Notes: generated by a model from the sequence alone, not told the origin. Positions 7,354 to 17,229 are shown, counted from the first letter of the stretch. The stretch is 64,000 nucleotides of DNA from an uncultured Muribaculaceae bacterium (GCA_910586895.1 CAJUIW010000003.1:177459-241458), one strand, 5' to 3'. Program-made: numbers and translations.

Positions 7354-10200
7354 TTAGTGACGGGGGCCGGGACCTCCGGGGCCTCTGTGCCCTCCAAATC
7401 CGCCCGGACCACGCATGTTTCTTGAAGCCGGTTCATTTCCTTTGCCAAAAGTATTAAATTTATAGCTAATTGTAAACATAAAATAGCGTCCAAGTGAATT
7501 ATAAAGTGTATCATCTATATAATTTGCCGAAACGGCGCGGCTCACCTGGGTGGCTTGCTGAAGAAGATCGTATGCCTTCATTGACAGTGTCAGCGAACGG
7601 TCACGCAGCAGCTCGTAAGAGATAGAAGCATTCCACATCCACTCCCGCTTATCATAACCTTCAGCATAACCCCTTGTGCCAGTGAAAGTAACGTCAGTAT
7701 TCAGAATCAAATCAATAGGTGTACGGTAGTAGGCGTTGAATGTTCCGCCATAGTTATGTACAGGCTTGGTTGTAACGTTTTTGATATTCTTAAGCGAATT
7801 ATGCGTTTTCTGCAATCCGTAGCGCGGACGGAGTTCGAATTCAAAATTATCCGGACGGAATGCTATACCGGCCATTACATTCATGTTAAGAGAGAGTGTG
7901 GCATTACGCTCTCCATCATTGAAACCTATGTAGCGGTTACCCATAATAAATGTATGAGCGCTTACCTGCCAAGCCTTGTTGCGCAGCGGCTGCGACATCA
8001 TTGCCATGAGATTGGCATTCCAAACACCGTTGACATTCTCATACGTTGTGGTTCTGGCACCTGTAGTACGGTCAAACGAGGTATTTGACACGATTGAATT
8101 CTGTGTGAGCTGCGCACCGGCCATAAGCATGATTGAACGCTGGTGGGTAAGATTGAAGTCCTGGAAGCGAAGACGCATGGAGTGGGTGAATGTAGGATCA
8201 AGATTGGGATTACCAACTATGATGTTCATAGGGTCCGACATATCAGCCACCGGCTGCAACTGCGTCATGGAGGGCTGCGATGAGCGTCCCATATAGTTCA
8301 TGTTGAATGAGCGCTGCTTGCCAATCTTGAGACGGTAGCGGAGATATGGAGCATAGTTCCAGACCCAGCGTTCGGGGATATTCTTGGCCGAGTTGATAAG
8401 ATCGATACTGCGGGACATCGAGGGCACAAGCGACATGCCTACGTCAAGGTTATGTGTCTTTGATACATGCTTGTAGCCTACACGGATATCCTGATTGAAA
8501 TAATCGTTGCGGAAGCGGTTGCTCAGTTCGTCATTGAATATAAGCTGCGAGTAGTCTACTTCAGGGATCGCTCCGGCAGGAGCATCCGGTCCGGGAGCAA
8601 TCAGAGGATGGTCATATATCAGTTTATCGGCGTTGTTCCAACGATAGCTGATATTGTAAGCGAAAGTCAGGAAATTGCCCTTTGCCACATTTCCGATAGG
8701 CTCAGTCCATGAAAGACGTGCCGAGGCCTGGTCGCTCCATGTATGATTGTCGCCATACTGGTCATAGAGGTCAATCGAGTCATTCAACAGATAGAAGCGG
8801 TTGAGAGAGTAGCTGTTTTCATATTCACGCACATTTGAATGACTGTAGTTGAGCATCACCGAGAACGAACGGCCACGCTTGCTGCGGAATGAATGGTTGT
8901 ATATCAGCCGCGCTCCGAATTCAAACGACTTACCGTCAGAGTTCTGATCGTTGAAGCTCCTTCTGACAAGCGTACGCTGTATATCACCGGCACGAACGAA
9001 CGTTGAGTCAAGGCTGTTGGATATATTGTGATTGTAAGAGAAGTTAGGACGGAAGTCAATGGTATTGAACGAGTCAGGTTTCCATTCCACACGGAAATCG
9101 GCCCGGACATTATGTCCGCGGTCACGTGAGTACTTTTTCGTCTGTTCGTAAGAAGATGAATCCGATAGTATATACTCACGGTCACGGCTCATACGGGTGT
9201 CACGGTCGCTGTGGGAGTACATCACGTCGCCGCCCACACGAAGCTTGTCGGACTTACCTACATTAAAGTTCAAGCCCAAAGCCTGCGAGGTGTTGACACC
9301 GTTATTCCCACCAAACCGGCGGAAACGGCCACCGTTGCTGTCTGTGAAGCCGAGTTCGTTGATATTGTTGAAGTTGCCGAGCAGAGTCACCTGATTATTA
9401 TTCCAGAAGCGGTTGACATTGAATGTGCCCATATAGCGTTTGTCAGTACCGTAGCCTCCTTCAACGGTTCCGAAATAGCCGTTCTTCATACCCGGTTTGA
9501 CGGTCAGATTGATTACCGTCTCTTCCTCGCCGTCATCAACGCCGGTAAGCCGGGCCAGATCACTCTTGCGGTCCACCACCTGCAGTTTATCCACCATATT
9601 CACCGGCAGATTCTTCGACGCTACTTTGGGGTCATCGCTGAAAAACTCCTTGCCATCGACAAGTATCTTGCTTACAGTCTTGCCATTGGCGGTAATCTTA
9701 CCCTCGGAGTCAACCTCAACACCCGGGAGGCGCTTCAGCAGGTCCTCGACCACGGCATTGGGCTGTGTCTTATATGAATCGGCATTGAATTCAACGGTAT
9801 CCTCCATTACCTTTACAGCAGTCTTTACACCCTTTACCACCACTTCCTTAAGTTCGATGGAAGATTCGAGCAGCTTCATATCGGGTACTGTCACATTGGA
9901 CGAGCCTACGGTAATATCGGTATATGCATTTTTCAGCCCTATGTATGATGCCTCTACAATATACCGGCCACTTTTAACTCCGGAAAAAACATATACGCCA
10001 TTGTTATTAGCTTTCACCCCTTTTATAAAAGTAGAGTCCTTGGCCGAAAGCAGACGCATAGTGGCCTGAGGCAAGATTTCGCCATCGCTGTCTGACACCT
10101 TGCCCCGCACATCAAGTGCAAGCACAGAGGCCGTTCCTGTCATAAGAAGCACTACAGCGATAATGGCTCTGAAGTGTTTCAACAAATTCATTGGATTCAC
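7354..10200 (-). CDS. Outer-membrane beta-barrel protein of TonB-receptor type with carboxypeptidase-regulatory-like N-domain
   Basis: 948 residues. Order of parts: signal peptide (about 1-29), a CarboxypepD_reg-like domain (about 30-110), a plug-like domain (about 115-240, with LLKRLPGVEVDSEGKI and KILVDGKEFFSDDPK), and a large beta-barrel rich in alternating aromatic strands. This matches the outer-membrane beta-barrel family (OMP_b-brl_3) rather than a SusC: there is no SusD gene beside it. The C-terminus carries a short Gly/Pro/Arg/His tail after the last barrel strand, ending GGPGPRH. Substrate unknown; a role in uptake or outer-membrane sensing is inference. The 177 bases upstream separate it from a divergent lipoprotein gene. 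Confidence 0.85.
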   Translation of the reverse strand: MNPMNLLKHFRAIIAVVLLMTGTASVLALDVRGKVSDSDGEILPQATMRLLSAKDSTFIKGVKANNNGVYVFSGVKSGRYIVEASYIGLKNAYTDITVGSSNVTVPDMKLLESSIELKEVVVKGVKTAVKVMEDTVEFNADSYKTQPNAVVEDLLKRLPGVEVDSEGKITANGKTVSKILVDGKEFFSDDPKVASKNLPVNMVDKLQVVDRKSDLARLTGVDDGEEETVINLTVKPGMKNGYFGTVEGGYGTDKRYMGTFNVNRFWNNNQVTLLGNFNNINELGFTDSNGGRFRRFGGNNGVNTSQALGLNFNVGKSDKLRVGGDVMYSHSDRDTRMSRDREYILSDSSSYEQTKKYSRDRGHNVRADFRVEWKPDSFNTIDFRPNFSYNHNISNSLDSTFVRAGDIQRTLVRRSFNDQNSDGKSFEFGARLIYNHSFRSKRGRSFSVMLNYSHSNVREYENSYSLNRFYLLNDSIDLYDQYGDNHTWSDQASARLSWTEPIGNVAKGNFLTFAYNISYRWNNADKLIYDHPLIAPGPDAPAGAIPEVDYSQLIFNDELSNRFRNDYFNQDIRVGYKHVSKTHNLDVGMSLVPSMSRSIDLINSAKNIPERWVWNYAPYLRYRLKIGKQRSFNMNYMGRSSQPSMTQLQPVADMSDPMNIIVGNPNLDPTFTHSMRLRFQDFNLTHQRSIMLMAGAQLTQNSIVSNTSFDRTTGARTTTYENVNGVWNANLMAMMSQPLRNKAWQVSAHTFIMGNRYIGFNDGERNATLSLNMNVMAGIAFRPDNFEFELRPRYGLQKTHNSLKNIKNVTTKPVHNYGGTFNAYYRTPIDLILNTDVTFTGTRGYAEGYDKREWMWNASISYELLRDRSLTLSMKAYDLLQQATQVSRAVSANYIDDTLYNSLGRYFMFTISYKFNTFGKGNEPASRNMRGPGGFGGHRGPGGPGPRH

Positions 10201-10377
10201 TGAAAATTAATATTCGTCAAAAAATTAATAGTTTTTGTAACGGTTACGATAATGTAGACGATCTTTTTTCACAAAGGTTTAACCGAAACTGAAATTTTTA
10301 TAAGATTCACAATTCCATGCAGCCCGGACACGAACATTTTATCCGGCCGGATTGTCTTTAAAATAAAGACTATCTGT

Positions 10378-10887
10378 ATGAAAACAAATGTATCTCACGC
10401 CAATAAGATGTTACGGGCTGCGGCCGCCGCGCTGACCCTGACCATTCTTCCCCTGCTAAATTCATGCGATGCCGTATGGGGGACATCGCTCGACTATTCA
10501 ACGGACGGCTATGGCGGAGGCGTGAACCTCGGGCTGTACAGTCCTATATATAACGGATATAACGGCCCGTACTGGTGGAACGGTCCCGGCTACATCCCGT
10601 CATGGGGCTACCTGCCCTCACCTCCACCGGTTCGTCCGGGTATAACGGTAAGGCCCCCGATCGGGGTTTCGGGCAATGTACGTCCGCCGCAGCGTCCGTC
10701 AGTGACACCTCCGGCCAACTCCAATCCGTCGACAGGCACACGTCCCGGTATAAATCCGTCGTGGAATACCAATCCCGGCATACAGCTCCCGGGCAATAAC
10801 GCCAAACCGGGTGAGGGATTTATGCCATCCAAGCCGGCCAACTCCGGATCATCGACCGGCACCGGACTACGTCCCGGACGCCATTGA
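10378..10887 (+). CDS. Small Pro/Gly-rich lipoprotein of unknown function
   Basis: 169 residues. The N-terminus is a lipoprotein signal: a charged start, a hydrophobic stretch and the lipobox LLNSC with Cys29. After it come Tyr/Gly/Trp-rich segments (about 35-75) and then a low-complexity Pro/Gly/Asn/Thr-rich region (about 76-169) with repeated RPG and NPG units, probably unfolded and exposed. I do not recognise a domain. It is divergent from the TonB-type gene, and its C-terminus (RPGRH) resembles that protein's tail (PGPRH), which could be a functional link or low-complexity chance. Confidence 0.75.
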   Translation: MKTNVSHANKMLRAAAAALTLTILPLLNSCDAVWGTSLDYSTDGYGGGVNLGLYSPIYNGYNGPYWWNGPGYIPSWGYLPSPPPVRPGITVRPPIGVSGNVRPPQRPSVTPPANSNPSTGTRPGINPSWNTNPGIQLPGNNAKPGEGFMPSKPANSGSSTGTGLRPGRH

Positions 10888-10935
10888 TGGGCCGAGGCTT
10901 AATATGTGACAGCCGCTGTAAAATACGGACACGTT

Positions 10936-10967
10936 ATTGGGTAGATGGTGGAATTTGCGTATCTTTG
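10936..10967 (+). promoter_or_regulatory. Promoter of pyrG
   Basis: ATTG at 10936-10939, a 20-base spacer and a perfect TATCTTTG at 10960-10967. The leader to the GTG start is about 25 bases. Confidence 0.75.
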
Positions 10968-10995
10968 CACAAAATAAACCATCAACCAAAAAAGC

Positions 10996-12630
10996 GTGGA
11001 AACCAAATACATTTTCGTTACCGGTGGCGTTGTATCCTCTTTAGGCAAGGGGATTATATCGGCATCATTGGCCTGCCTGCTTAAAGCACGTGGCTTCAGA
11101 GTGACCATTCAGAAATTTGACCCTTACATCAACATCGACCCCGGAACCCTCAATCCATACGAGCACGGAGAATGCTATGTAACTGTCGACGGCCATGAGG
11201 CTGACCTTGACTTAGGCCACTACGAACGCTTCACCAACGTGCAGACCACACGCGCCAACAACGTTACTACCGGACGTATCTATCAGAGCGTAATCGACAA
11301 GGAACGCCGTGGCGATTATCTGGGTAAGACCGTTCAGATCATTCCCCACATCACTGATGAGATAAAGCGCAATGTGAAGCGCCTTGGCAAAACCGGCGAT
11401 TATGACTTCATCATCACTGAGATTGGCGGTACGGTAGGTGACATCGAGTCGCTCCCCTATCTGGAAAGCGTGCGTCAGCTCCGCTGGGAACTCGGCGACA
11501 ACGCCCTATGCGTACACCTGACCTACGTACCTTACCTGAAAGCAGCCAAGGAACTGAAAACAAAGCCCACGCAGCACTCCGTAAAGCAGCTTCAGGAAGT
11601 AGGCATACAGCCCGATATCCTTGTGCTCCGTACCGAGCGGGAAGTTCCCACTGGAATGCTCCGCAAGATAGCGCAGTTCTGTAATGTGGATGTAGATGCT
11701 GTGGTGCAGTCCATTGACCGTCCCTCGATCTACGAAGTGCCTATTGCCATGCATGAGCAGCATCTTGACGAGATCGTCTGCCGCAAGATGGATGTACCCG
11801 TCAATGGCGAACCCCACATGGCACCCTGGATGCACTTCCTCGAAAAGATGCACAATGCTACTGAAGAGGTGACCATAGGCCTCGTAGGAAAATACGTAGA
11901 GCTGCAGGATGCCTACAAGTCAATCAACGAATCGCTTTTCCAGGCTGCCACATACAATGACCGCCGCCTGAAACTCGTGTATATCCATAGCGAGAAGCTC
12001 GATAACTCCAACGTCGACGAAAAGCTCCGCGACATGGACGGTGTGATCATAGCCCCCGGATTCGGACAGCGCGGCATAGAGGGTAAATTCGTGGCTCTGA
12101 AATGGTGTCGCGAACATGACATACCCACCTTCGGAATATGCCTCGGCATGCAGTGTATGGTCATCGAGTTTGCCCGCAATGTACTCGGACTGCCTGATGC
12201 AAACAGCACAGAGATGAACCCCAACGCCGCCGACAATGTGATTGACCTTATGGAAGAACAGAAGAGCATCTCAAACATGGGCGGCACCATGCGTCTTGGC
12301 GCCTATGAGTGCACACTGCTCCCTGACAGCATCACGGCATCGGCCTACGGCTCAACAGATATCAAGGAGCGTCATCGTCACCGCTTTGAATTCAACAATG
12401 ACTACCGCAGCCGTTTTGAAGCTGCCGGCATGCGCTGTGTAGGTGAGAATCCTGCCACACACCTTGTTGAAGTTGTCGAGATTCCCGGCAAGCGCTGGTG
12501 GGTAGGCACACAGTACCATCCTGAATACACCAGCACGGTACTTAATCCCAACCCTCTCTTCCTCTCTTTCATCCGTGCGGCCATAGCCTACGGTGAGGAA
12601 CGTAACATTGAAAACGCAGCAACAAAATAA
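10996..12630 (+). CDS. pyrG: CTP synthase
   Basis: 544 residues, GTG start. It makes CTP from UTP, ATP and glutamine. The N-terminal synthase domain starts with the family signature KYIFVTGGVVSSLGKG; the C-terminal glutamine amidotransferase domain has the nucleophile Cys382 in GICLGMQC and the His508/Glu510 pair in YHPEY. All catalytic residues are present. The GTG start is fixed by the conserved N-terminus and a promoter 28 bases upstream. yidC follows after 6 bases, so the two are probably one operon. Confidence 0.97.
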   Translation: METKYIFVTGGVVSSLGKGIISASLACLLKARGFRVTIQKFDPYINIDPGTLNPYEHGECYVTVDGHEADLDLGHYERFTNVQTTRANNVTTGRIYQSVIDKERRGDYLGKTVQIIPHITDEIKRNVKRLGKTGDYDFIITEIGGTVGDIESLPYLESVRQLRWELGDNALCVHLTYVPYLKAAKELKTKPTQHSVKQLQEVGIQPDILVLRTEREVPTGMLRKIAQFCNVDVDAVVQSIDRPSIYEVPIAMHEQHLDEIVCRKMDVPVNGEPHMAPWMHFLEKMHNATEEVTIGLVGKYVELQDAYKSINESLFQAATYNDRRLKLVYIHSEKLDNSNVDEKLRDMDGVIIAPGFGQRGIEGKFVALKWCREHDIPTFGICLGMQCMVIEFARNVLGLPDANSTEMNPNAADNVIDLMEEQKSISNMGGTMRLGAYECTLLPDSITASAYGSTDIKERHRHRFEFNNDYRSRFEAAGMRCVGENPATHLVEVVEIPGKRWWVGTQYHPEYTSTVLNPNPLFLSFIRAAIAYGEERNIENAATK

Positions 12631-12636
12631 TTTCAA

Positions 12637-14742
12637 ATGGATAAAAATACCATCTGGGGCATGCTCCTCATGGGTGCCGTGATACTCGGCTTCATGTGGC
12701 TCAACCAGCCCTCGGCCGAACAGCGCGCGCAAATGGAAAAAGAGGCGCGTGAACTTGCCGAGGCCCAGGCCGCCAAGGACACAAACCCCGCCAACGTTCT
12801 TACGCCTGACTCTGTCAGTGCCGCCGAACGCACCACTATCGCAGCTACAGTTGCCGAACTGGGCAGCGCCAACGCCGAATCAGGCGAACGCACTCTGACC
12901 GGCAAGGATTGCAGCATATCACTTTCAGCTGACGGAACACTCTCCGGAGCAGTCACTCTGACTGACGGCACACAGGTACCGGTAGCTGACATCATCACAG
13001 CCAACTACGGCGCTCTGCAGCCGGCTAAAGCGGCTCAGGCCGTGAGCATCATGCGCAAAGCGCTTGCCGATGCAGCCCGTTATCGCGGATTCGCCCGCTA
13101 TCTGCACGGCGATTCAACCACAGTTGAACTCAAGAACAAGGACCTGACACTTGCCATATCCAACAAAGGTGGTGCCATATCCCGCGCGGCCCTGAACGAG
13201 TATAACACCTACGATTCAACAGCCGTGACTCCCATAGCTCCGCTTAATGACAGCTATGGATTCATACTCACCTCAGCCAACCAGCGCTTTGACACCCGCG
13301 AGTTCTACTTCACTCCGGTGCAGGAAAGCGACTCCACCGTGCTTATGAACCTTGAGCTCGGCGACGGCGCCACATGGGGCATACGCTACACCCTGCCCGC
13401 CGAAGGATATCTTGTAAAGATGGATATCGTACAGCAGGGAATGCAGAATGTGATTCCCACCAGCGTTGCCACAATTGACTTTGTATGGAATCAACGCATG
13501 GACCGCAACGAAGAGGGCATTATGTTCGAACAGCGCAATTCAGGCCTCTACTACATGTTTGCCAATGGCGATGTCGACAACCTGAAAGAGAGCGGTGCCG
13601 AACGCAAGGAACTCACCGAACGTCTGAAATGGATAGGCTACAAGAACCAGTTCTTCTCAGCCGTAATAGTACCTACCACAACATTTGCCACTGCGGATCT
13701 TGACACCGAAGAGCTTGAAGGCAACAAGGACTACATCAAGCGCCTGTCGACACATGCCACTATGGATTACTCCTCAACCGAGGCCAATCCGGCATCGTTC
13801 ACACTGTTCCTCGGTCCCAACTCCTATCCTCTGCTCTCCGATCTGCAGAACAGCATAGCTCCTGATGAGGATCTGCATCTGACGAAGCTGATACCGCTCG
13901 GATGGTCGCTGTTCCGCTGGATCAACACCCTTATCGTGATTCCGGTATTTGACCTTCTGGGCCGATTCATATCCAACTACGGCATAATAATCCTGCTGCT
14001 CACTATCTTCATCAAGATAATACTCTTCCCGTTCACTTACAAGAGCTATATGTCACAGGCCAAGATGCGTGTCCTGGCTCCCGACATCAAGGCTATCAAT
14101 GAAAAATACCCCGGTAAGGAGAACGCGATGAAGCGTCAGCAGGAAACCATGGCACTCTACTCACGCGCCGGCGCCAGCCCCTTCTCAGGCTGTCTGCCCA
14201 TGCTTCTACAGATGCCTATCCTTATAGCCATGTTCAATTTCTTCCCCTCGGCCATAGAGCTGCGAGGCGAGTCATTCCTATGGGCAAAGGATCTCTCGGC
14301 ACCTGACGCCATTGTCAGCTGGACCACCAACATTCCGTTCATATCATCGACATTCGGCAATCATATCAGCCTCTTCTGCCTGCTGATGACTGTGGTAAAC
14401 ATCATTTACACCCGCATCAACATGCAGAATCAGCCCGGCAATGACGCCATGCCCGGGATGAAATGGATGATGTACCTGATGCCGCTGATGTTCCTCGTTT
14501 TCTTCAACAACTATGCATCAGGCCTCAGCCTCTACTATTTCCTTTCGCTTCTTATCACCATAGCCCAGACATTCATCTTCCGCCGTGTGGTAAGCGAGGA
14601 AAAGGTACGCCAGACAATGCGTGAAAATGCCAAGAAACCTAAGAAAAAGAGCGGTTTCATGGCTCGTCTTGAAGAAGCGCAGCGTCAGCAGCAGGCCATG
14701 CTCCGTGAGCAGGAGAAACAGCGTGCCAAACGCCGCCGCTGA
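12637..14742 (+). CDS. yidC: Membrane protein insertase YidC
   Basis: 701 residues. It inserts and folds inner-membrane proteins with or without SecYEG. It has an N-terminal membrane anchor (about 5-22), a large periplasmic domain (about 100-390) and a C-terminal five-helix core with the conserved amphipathic region, the SGCLPMLLQMPILIAMF block, and a Lys/Arg-rich cytoplasmic tail (about 660-701) that could contact ribosomes. The length is higher than E. coli YidC (548) but usual for Bacteroidota. It is the last gene of the pyrG unit, followed by a hairpin. Confidence 0.96.
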   Translation: MDKNTIWGMLLMGAVILGFMWLNQPSAEQRAQMEKEARELAEAQAAKDTNPANVLTPDSVSAAERTTIAATVAELGSANAESGERTLTGKDCSISLSADGTLSGAVTLTDGTQVPVADIITANYGALQPAKAAQAVSIMRKALADAARYRGFARYLHGDSTTVELKNKDLTLAISNKGGAISRAALNEYNTYDSTAVTPIAPLNDSYGFILTSANQRFDTREFYFTPVQESDSTVLMNLELGDGATWGIRYTLPAEGYLVKMDIVQQGMQNVIPTSVATIDFVWNQRMDRNEEGIMFEQRNSGLYYMFANGDVDNLKESGAERKELTERLKWIGYKNQFFSAVIVPTTTFATADLDTEELEGNKDYIKRLSTHATMDYSSTEANPASFTLFLGPNSYPLLSDLQNSIAPDEDLHLTKLIPLGWSLFRWINTLIVIPVFDLLGRFISNYGIIILLLTIFIKIILFPFTYKSYMSQAKMRVLAPDIKAINEKYPGKENAMKRQQETMALYSRAGASPFSGCLPMLLQMPILIAMFNFFPSAIELRGESFLWAKDLSAPDAIVSWTTNIPFISSTFGNHISLFCLLMTVVNIIYTRINMQNQPGNDAMPGMKWMMYLMPLMFLVFFNNYASGLSLYYFLSLLITIAQTFIFRRVVSEEKVRQTMRENAKKPKKKSGFMARLEEAQRQQQAMLREQEKQRAKRRR

Positions 14743-14775
14743 TAAGCGATATAATTAAAAGTTCCTATAACCCAA

Positions 14776-14807
14776 CAGGCCCGATGGAAGTAGCTCCACC
14801 GGGCCTG
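14776..14807. terminator. Hairpin between convergent yidC and zinc peptidase genes
   Basis: Stem CAGGCCCG-TGG (14776-14787) with CCA-CGGGCCTG (14796-14807), one mismatch. There is no clear T-run, so it is a weaker two-way terminator. Confidence 0.55.
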
Positions 14808-14829
14808 CTGCATATATGCGGTGTCATAT

Positions 14830-15705
14830 CTATAACGAACTGTAGGACGGCGTGAATGTATCAGCCACACGCGGATCGCCCGAAGTGATTCCACGCTTGA
14901 ACCACTTGACTCTCTGCGATGATCGCCCATGATTGAAGCTCTCTGGCATCTCCCGCCCATAGGCTTTCCGCTGCAGATAGTCATCCCCTATCTTTGAGGC
15001 TACATCGATGGCTTCCTCTATATCTCCATCCTCAATGGAACCGAACATGGCATTGTCGCGGTTGGCCCATACTCCGGCATAGCAATCGGCCTGCAGCTCC
15101 AGGCGGACACTCACTTTATTGGCCTCGCTATCCGACAGACGGTTCATCAGCGAATGCGCCTCGTCAAGCGTGCCAAGCAGATTCTGCACATGGTGGCCTA
15201 CTTCATGGGCTATGACATAGGCATACGCGAAATCGCCTCCGCCCCCGATGTCACGCTCCATATATTTGAAAAAGTCAAGGTCAACATACACCGTGCGGTC
15301 AGCCGAGCAGTAGAACGGTCCGGTCTGCGACGTGGCGTTGCCGCATCCTGACGAAACCGCTCCATGGAAAAGTACCAAGCGCGGGCATTCATATTCGCCC
15401 CAGCCCTGACGCCGGAACTCCTCAGTCCAGACATCCTCGGTGCCGGCCAGCACTTTCGAAGCTATGTCGGCCAGACGTTCATCCTCGGGAGTGCTTACAT
15501 ACTCGGTATTGTCGCCCGACATTACCCCGCTCTGCATGCCGCCTAACACGTTGGAAAGGACATCGCCGATACTCCCTCCCGACAACAGAGTTATCAACCC
15601 TGCCGCAAGTATACCTAAAATACCGCCTCCTATGCCTATGGAGCGGCCCGACAGCATGCGGCGGTCATCCACATTACTGCTTCGTCTGCGTCCGTTTAAT
15701 CTCAT
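14830..15705 (-). CDS. Neutral zinc metallopeptidase, YpfJ family
   Basis: 291 residues. An N-terminal Arg-rich stretch is followed by one membrane span (about 25-48, glycine-rich), then an extracytoplasmic domain with the zinc motif HEVGHH (His-Glu-Val-Gly-His), as in the putative neutral zinc metallopeptidase family (PF04228). The segment SDSEANKVSVRLELQADCYAGVW holds the likely third ligand region; only part of the motif is needed for the call. The substrate is unknown for the whole family. It is downstream of the ferritin gene but separated by a hairpin. Confidence 0.88.
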   Translation of the reverse strand: MRLNGRRRSSNVDDRRMLSGRSIGIGGGILGILAAGLITLLSGGSIGDVLSNVLGGMQSGVMSGDNTEYVSTPEDERLADIASKVLAGTEDVWTEEFRRQGWGEYECPRLVLFHGAVSSGCGNATSQTGPFYCSADRTVYVDLDFFKYMERDIGGGGDFAYAYVIAHEVGHHVQNLLGTLDEAHSLMNRLSDSEANKVSVRLELQADCYAGVWANRDNAMFGSIEDGDIEEAIDVASKIGDDYLQRKAYGREMPESFNHGRSSQRVKWFKRGITSGDPRVADTFTPSYSSL

Positions 15706-15739
15706 TGTAATGCTATGTTTTTATATGTATAACAACACA

Positions 15740-15778
15740 GCGGGCCGCAATTCCTGATCTGAAGGAATGACGGCCCGC
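15740..15778 (-). terminator. Terminator after ferritin gene
   Basis: Inverted repeat GCGGGCCG (15740-15747) with CGGCCCGC (15771-15778) plus an inner ATTCC/GGAAT pair. It lies just beyond the ferritin stop. The T-run is poor. Confidence 0.65.
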
Positions 15779-15803
15779 CATATTTATAAGTTTGATTCCG
15801 GAA

Positions 15804-16322
15804 TTATTCTTCTGTAAGAATAGAAGGAGCGGTGTATGTACGTGAGGCAAGCTCCTGATCAAGCATGTAGAGACCCATTCCATCCTCGCCGATAAGTGAG
15901 AACTTATCGATCAGTGTACGGGCATTGTCCTCCTCTTCAACCTGCTCGGTCACGAACCATGCCAGACGGTCGCGGGTGGCATAGTCATGCTCACTCTCAG
16001 CCATTGCAAACAGATTGTTGATAAGGGCGGTCACCTTCTTTTCATGTTCGAGTGTTGCCTTGAATGCGTCAAGAGCTGAAGCCCATGTTGTAGGAACGGC
16101 ATCAACAGCCTTTAGCTCCACACGTCCGCCACGCTGGTTAATATAGTTCATGAATACACGGGCGTGAGCCAACTCCTCGCGGTACTGGATGTAGAACCAG
16201 TTGGCTATGCCCTTGCGGCCTTCAGCCTCAAAGTGCATTGACATTGAGAGATATAGGTTGGCCGACCACATTTCGGCATTGATCTGCGCATTGAGCGCGT
16301 CCTGAATGTTGTTGCTGAGCAT
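15804..16322 (-). CDS. ftnA: Non-haem ferritin
   Basis: 172 residues. It stores iron as a 24-subunit cage. The N-terminus (ALNAQINAEMWSANLYLSMS) and the EELAHARVFMNYINQRGG block carry the ferroxidase-centre Glu and His residues of prokaryotic FtnA-type ferritins; a further EEEDNARTL helix follows. No haem-binding Met characteristic of bacterioferritin is evident. A TAATTTTG box lies 29 bases upstream on the minus strand inside a palindrome (16344-16374), so iron or stress control through that site is possible but not shown. Confidence 0.95.
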   Translation of the reverse strand: MLSNNIQDALNAQINAEMWSANLYLSMSMHFEAEGRKGIANWFYIQYREELAHARVFMNYINQRGGRVELKAVDAVPTTWASALDAFKATLEHEKKVTALINNLFAMAESEHDYATRDRLAWFVTEQVEEEDNARTLIDKFSLIGEDGMGLYMLDQELASRTYTAPSILTEE

Positions 16323-16343
16323 GATATATTTCAGTTAAATATT

Positions 16344-16374
16344 AACGCCACAAAATTAATAATTTCGTGGCGTT
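16344..16374. repeat. 31-base near-perfect palindrome upstream of ferritin
   Basis: AACGCCAC...GTGGCGTT with AT-rich inner arms that continue the pairing (one G-U). It lies 22 bases before the ferritin ATG and 39 after the lpxA stop. It could end the lpxA transcript, and on the minus strand it also contains TAATTTTG (16358-16351), a possible ferritin -7 box. Confidence 0.65.
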
Positions 16375-16413
16375 ATTCTTAAGTTTTAGTGAATTATTTA
16401 CTATCGCAGGATT

Positions 16414-17202
16414 TTACTCCTCAAGGTCACGCGGGATAGCCACAAGTTTCAGGCCTGCACGCTCGATAAACGATGTTATAGTCTTACGCACGCGGTCATC
16501 GGGGAGGTCGGCATTAATGCGGCGCAGCGCATTGAACACAGAGGTCCCGCTCTGATACACATGGCGGTAAGCCTTTGCCACTTCATCGATTTCATCCTCC
16601 GTATATCCATGCTTGCGCAGGATAACGGCGTTAACACCGAAATAAGCAGCCGGATTATGTGCCATGATCACAAACGGAGGCACATTGCCGCTTATACGGC
16701 ATCCGCCCTTGATAAGAACCCACTCGCCTACAGTGCTCTTCTCATGCAGGATAACGCCTGATGACAGGATTGAGCATTCACCTATCTCAGCATCGCCGGC
16801 TATAGTGACATCATTGCCTATCACTGAGCTGCCTTTGATAACTGTATCATGCCCGATATGGCTCTCGGCCATGATGAAGCAGTCATTACCGACACGCGTA
16901 CCCTTCTCAGCGGTTATGCCACGGTTGATGATAACATGCTCACGAATCACATTGTTATCGCCGATGTAGCAGTAGCTCGGCTCACCTTTCCATCGGAAAT
17001 CCTGAGGATCGGCGCCTATTATAGAGCCTTGGTACACCTTATTGTTCTTACCCATACGGGTACCGGACATGATGCTTGCATAGGGCATTATTTCACAGTT
17101 GTCACCAATCTCCACATTTGCGTCAACAAACGCGAAGGGATGAATCTTGACATTCTGGCCTAACTTGGCCTGAGGGTCAACATGAGCTAACGGGCTTATC
17201 AT
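16414..17202 (-). CDS. lpxA: UDP-N-acetylglucosamine acyltransferase
   Basis: 262 residues. First step of lipid A synthesis: it adds a 3-hydroxyacyl chain to UDP-GlcNAc. It is a left-handed parallel beta-helix of hexapeptide repeats, visible as repeated [I/V]GxNxx units from residue 10 to about 190, with the catalytic His region at MAESHIGHDTVI and a C-terminal helical domain. The family start ISPLAHVDPQAKLGQNV is intact. It sits 27 bases behind the outer-membrane efflux gene in the same direction, without a promoter that I can see in the gap, so it is probably read with the pump operon. Confidence 0.95.
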   Translation of the reverse strand: MISPLAHVDPQAKLGQNVKIHPFAFVDANVEIGDNCEIMPYASIMSGTRMGKNNKVYQGSIIGADPQDFRWKGEPSYCYIGDNNVIREHVIINRGITAEKGTRVGNDCFIMAESHIGHDTVIKGSSVIGNDVTIAGDAEIGECSILSSGVILHEKSTVGEWVLIKGGCRISGNVPPFVIMAHNPAAYFGVNAVILRKHGYTEDEIDEVAKAYRHVYQSGTSVFNALRRINADLPDDRVRKTITSFIERAGLKLVAIPRDLEE

Positions 17203-17229
17203 GGTAAATGCTTTTAAAGGAGTTGTTCA

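Noticed and set aside
10575..10862. Alternative frames in the Pro/Gly-rich lipoprotein gene
   Set aside because: Low-complexity codons open several frames; only the frame from 10378 has a lipoprotein signal.
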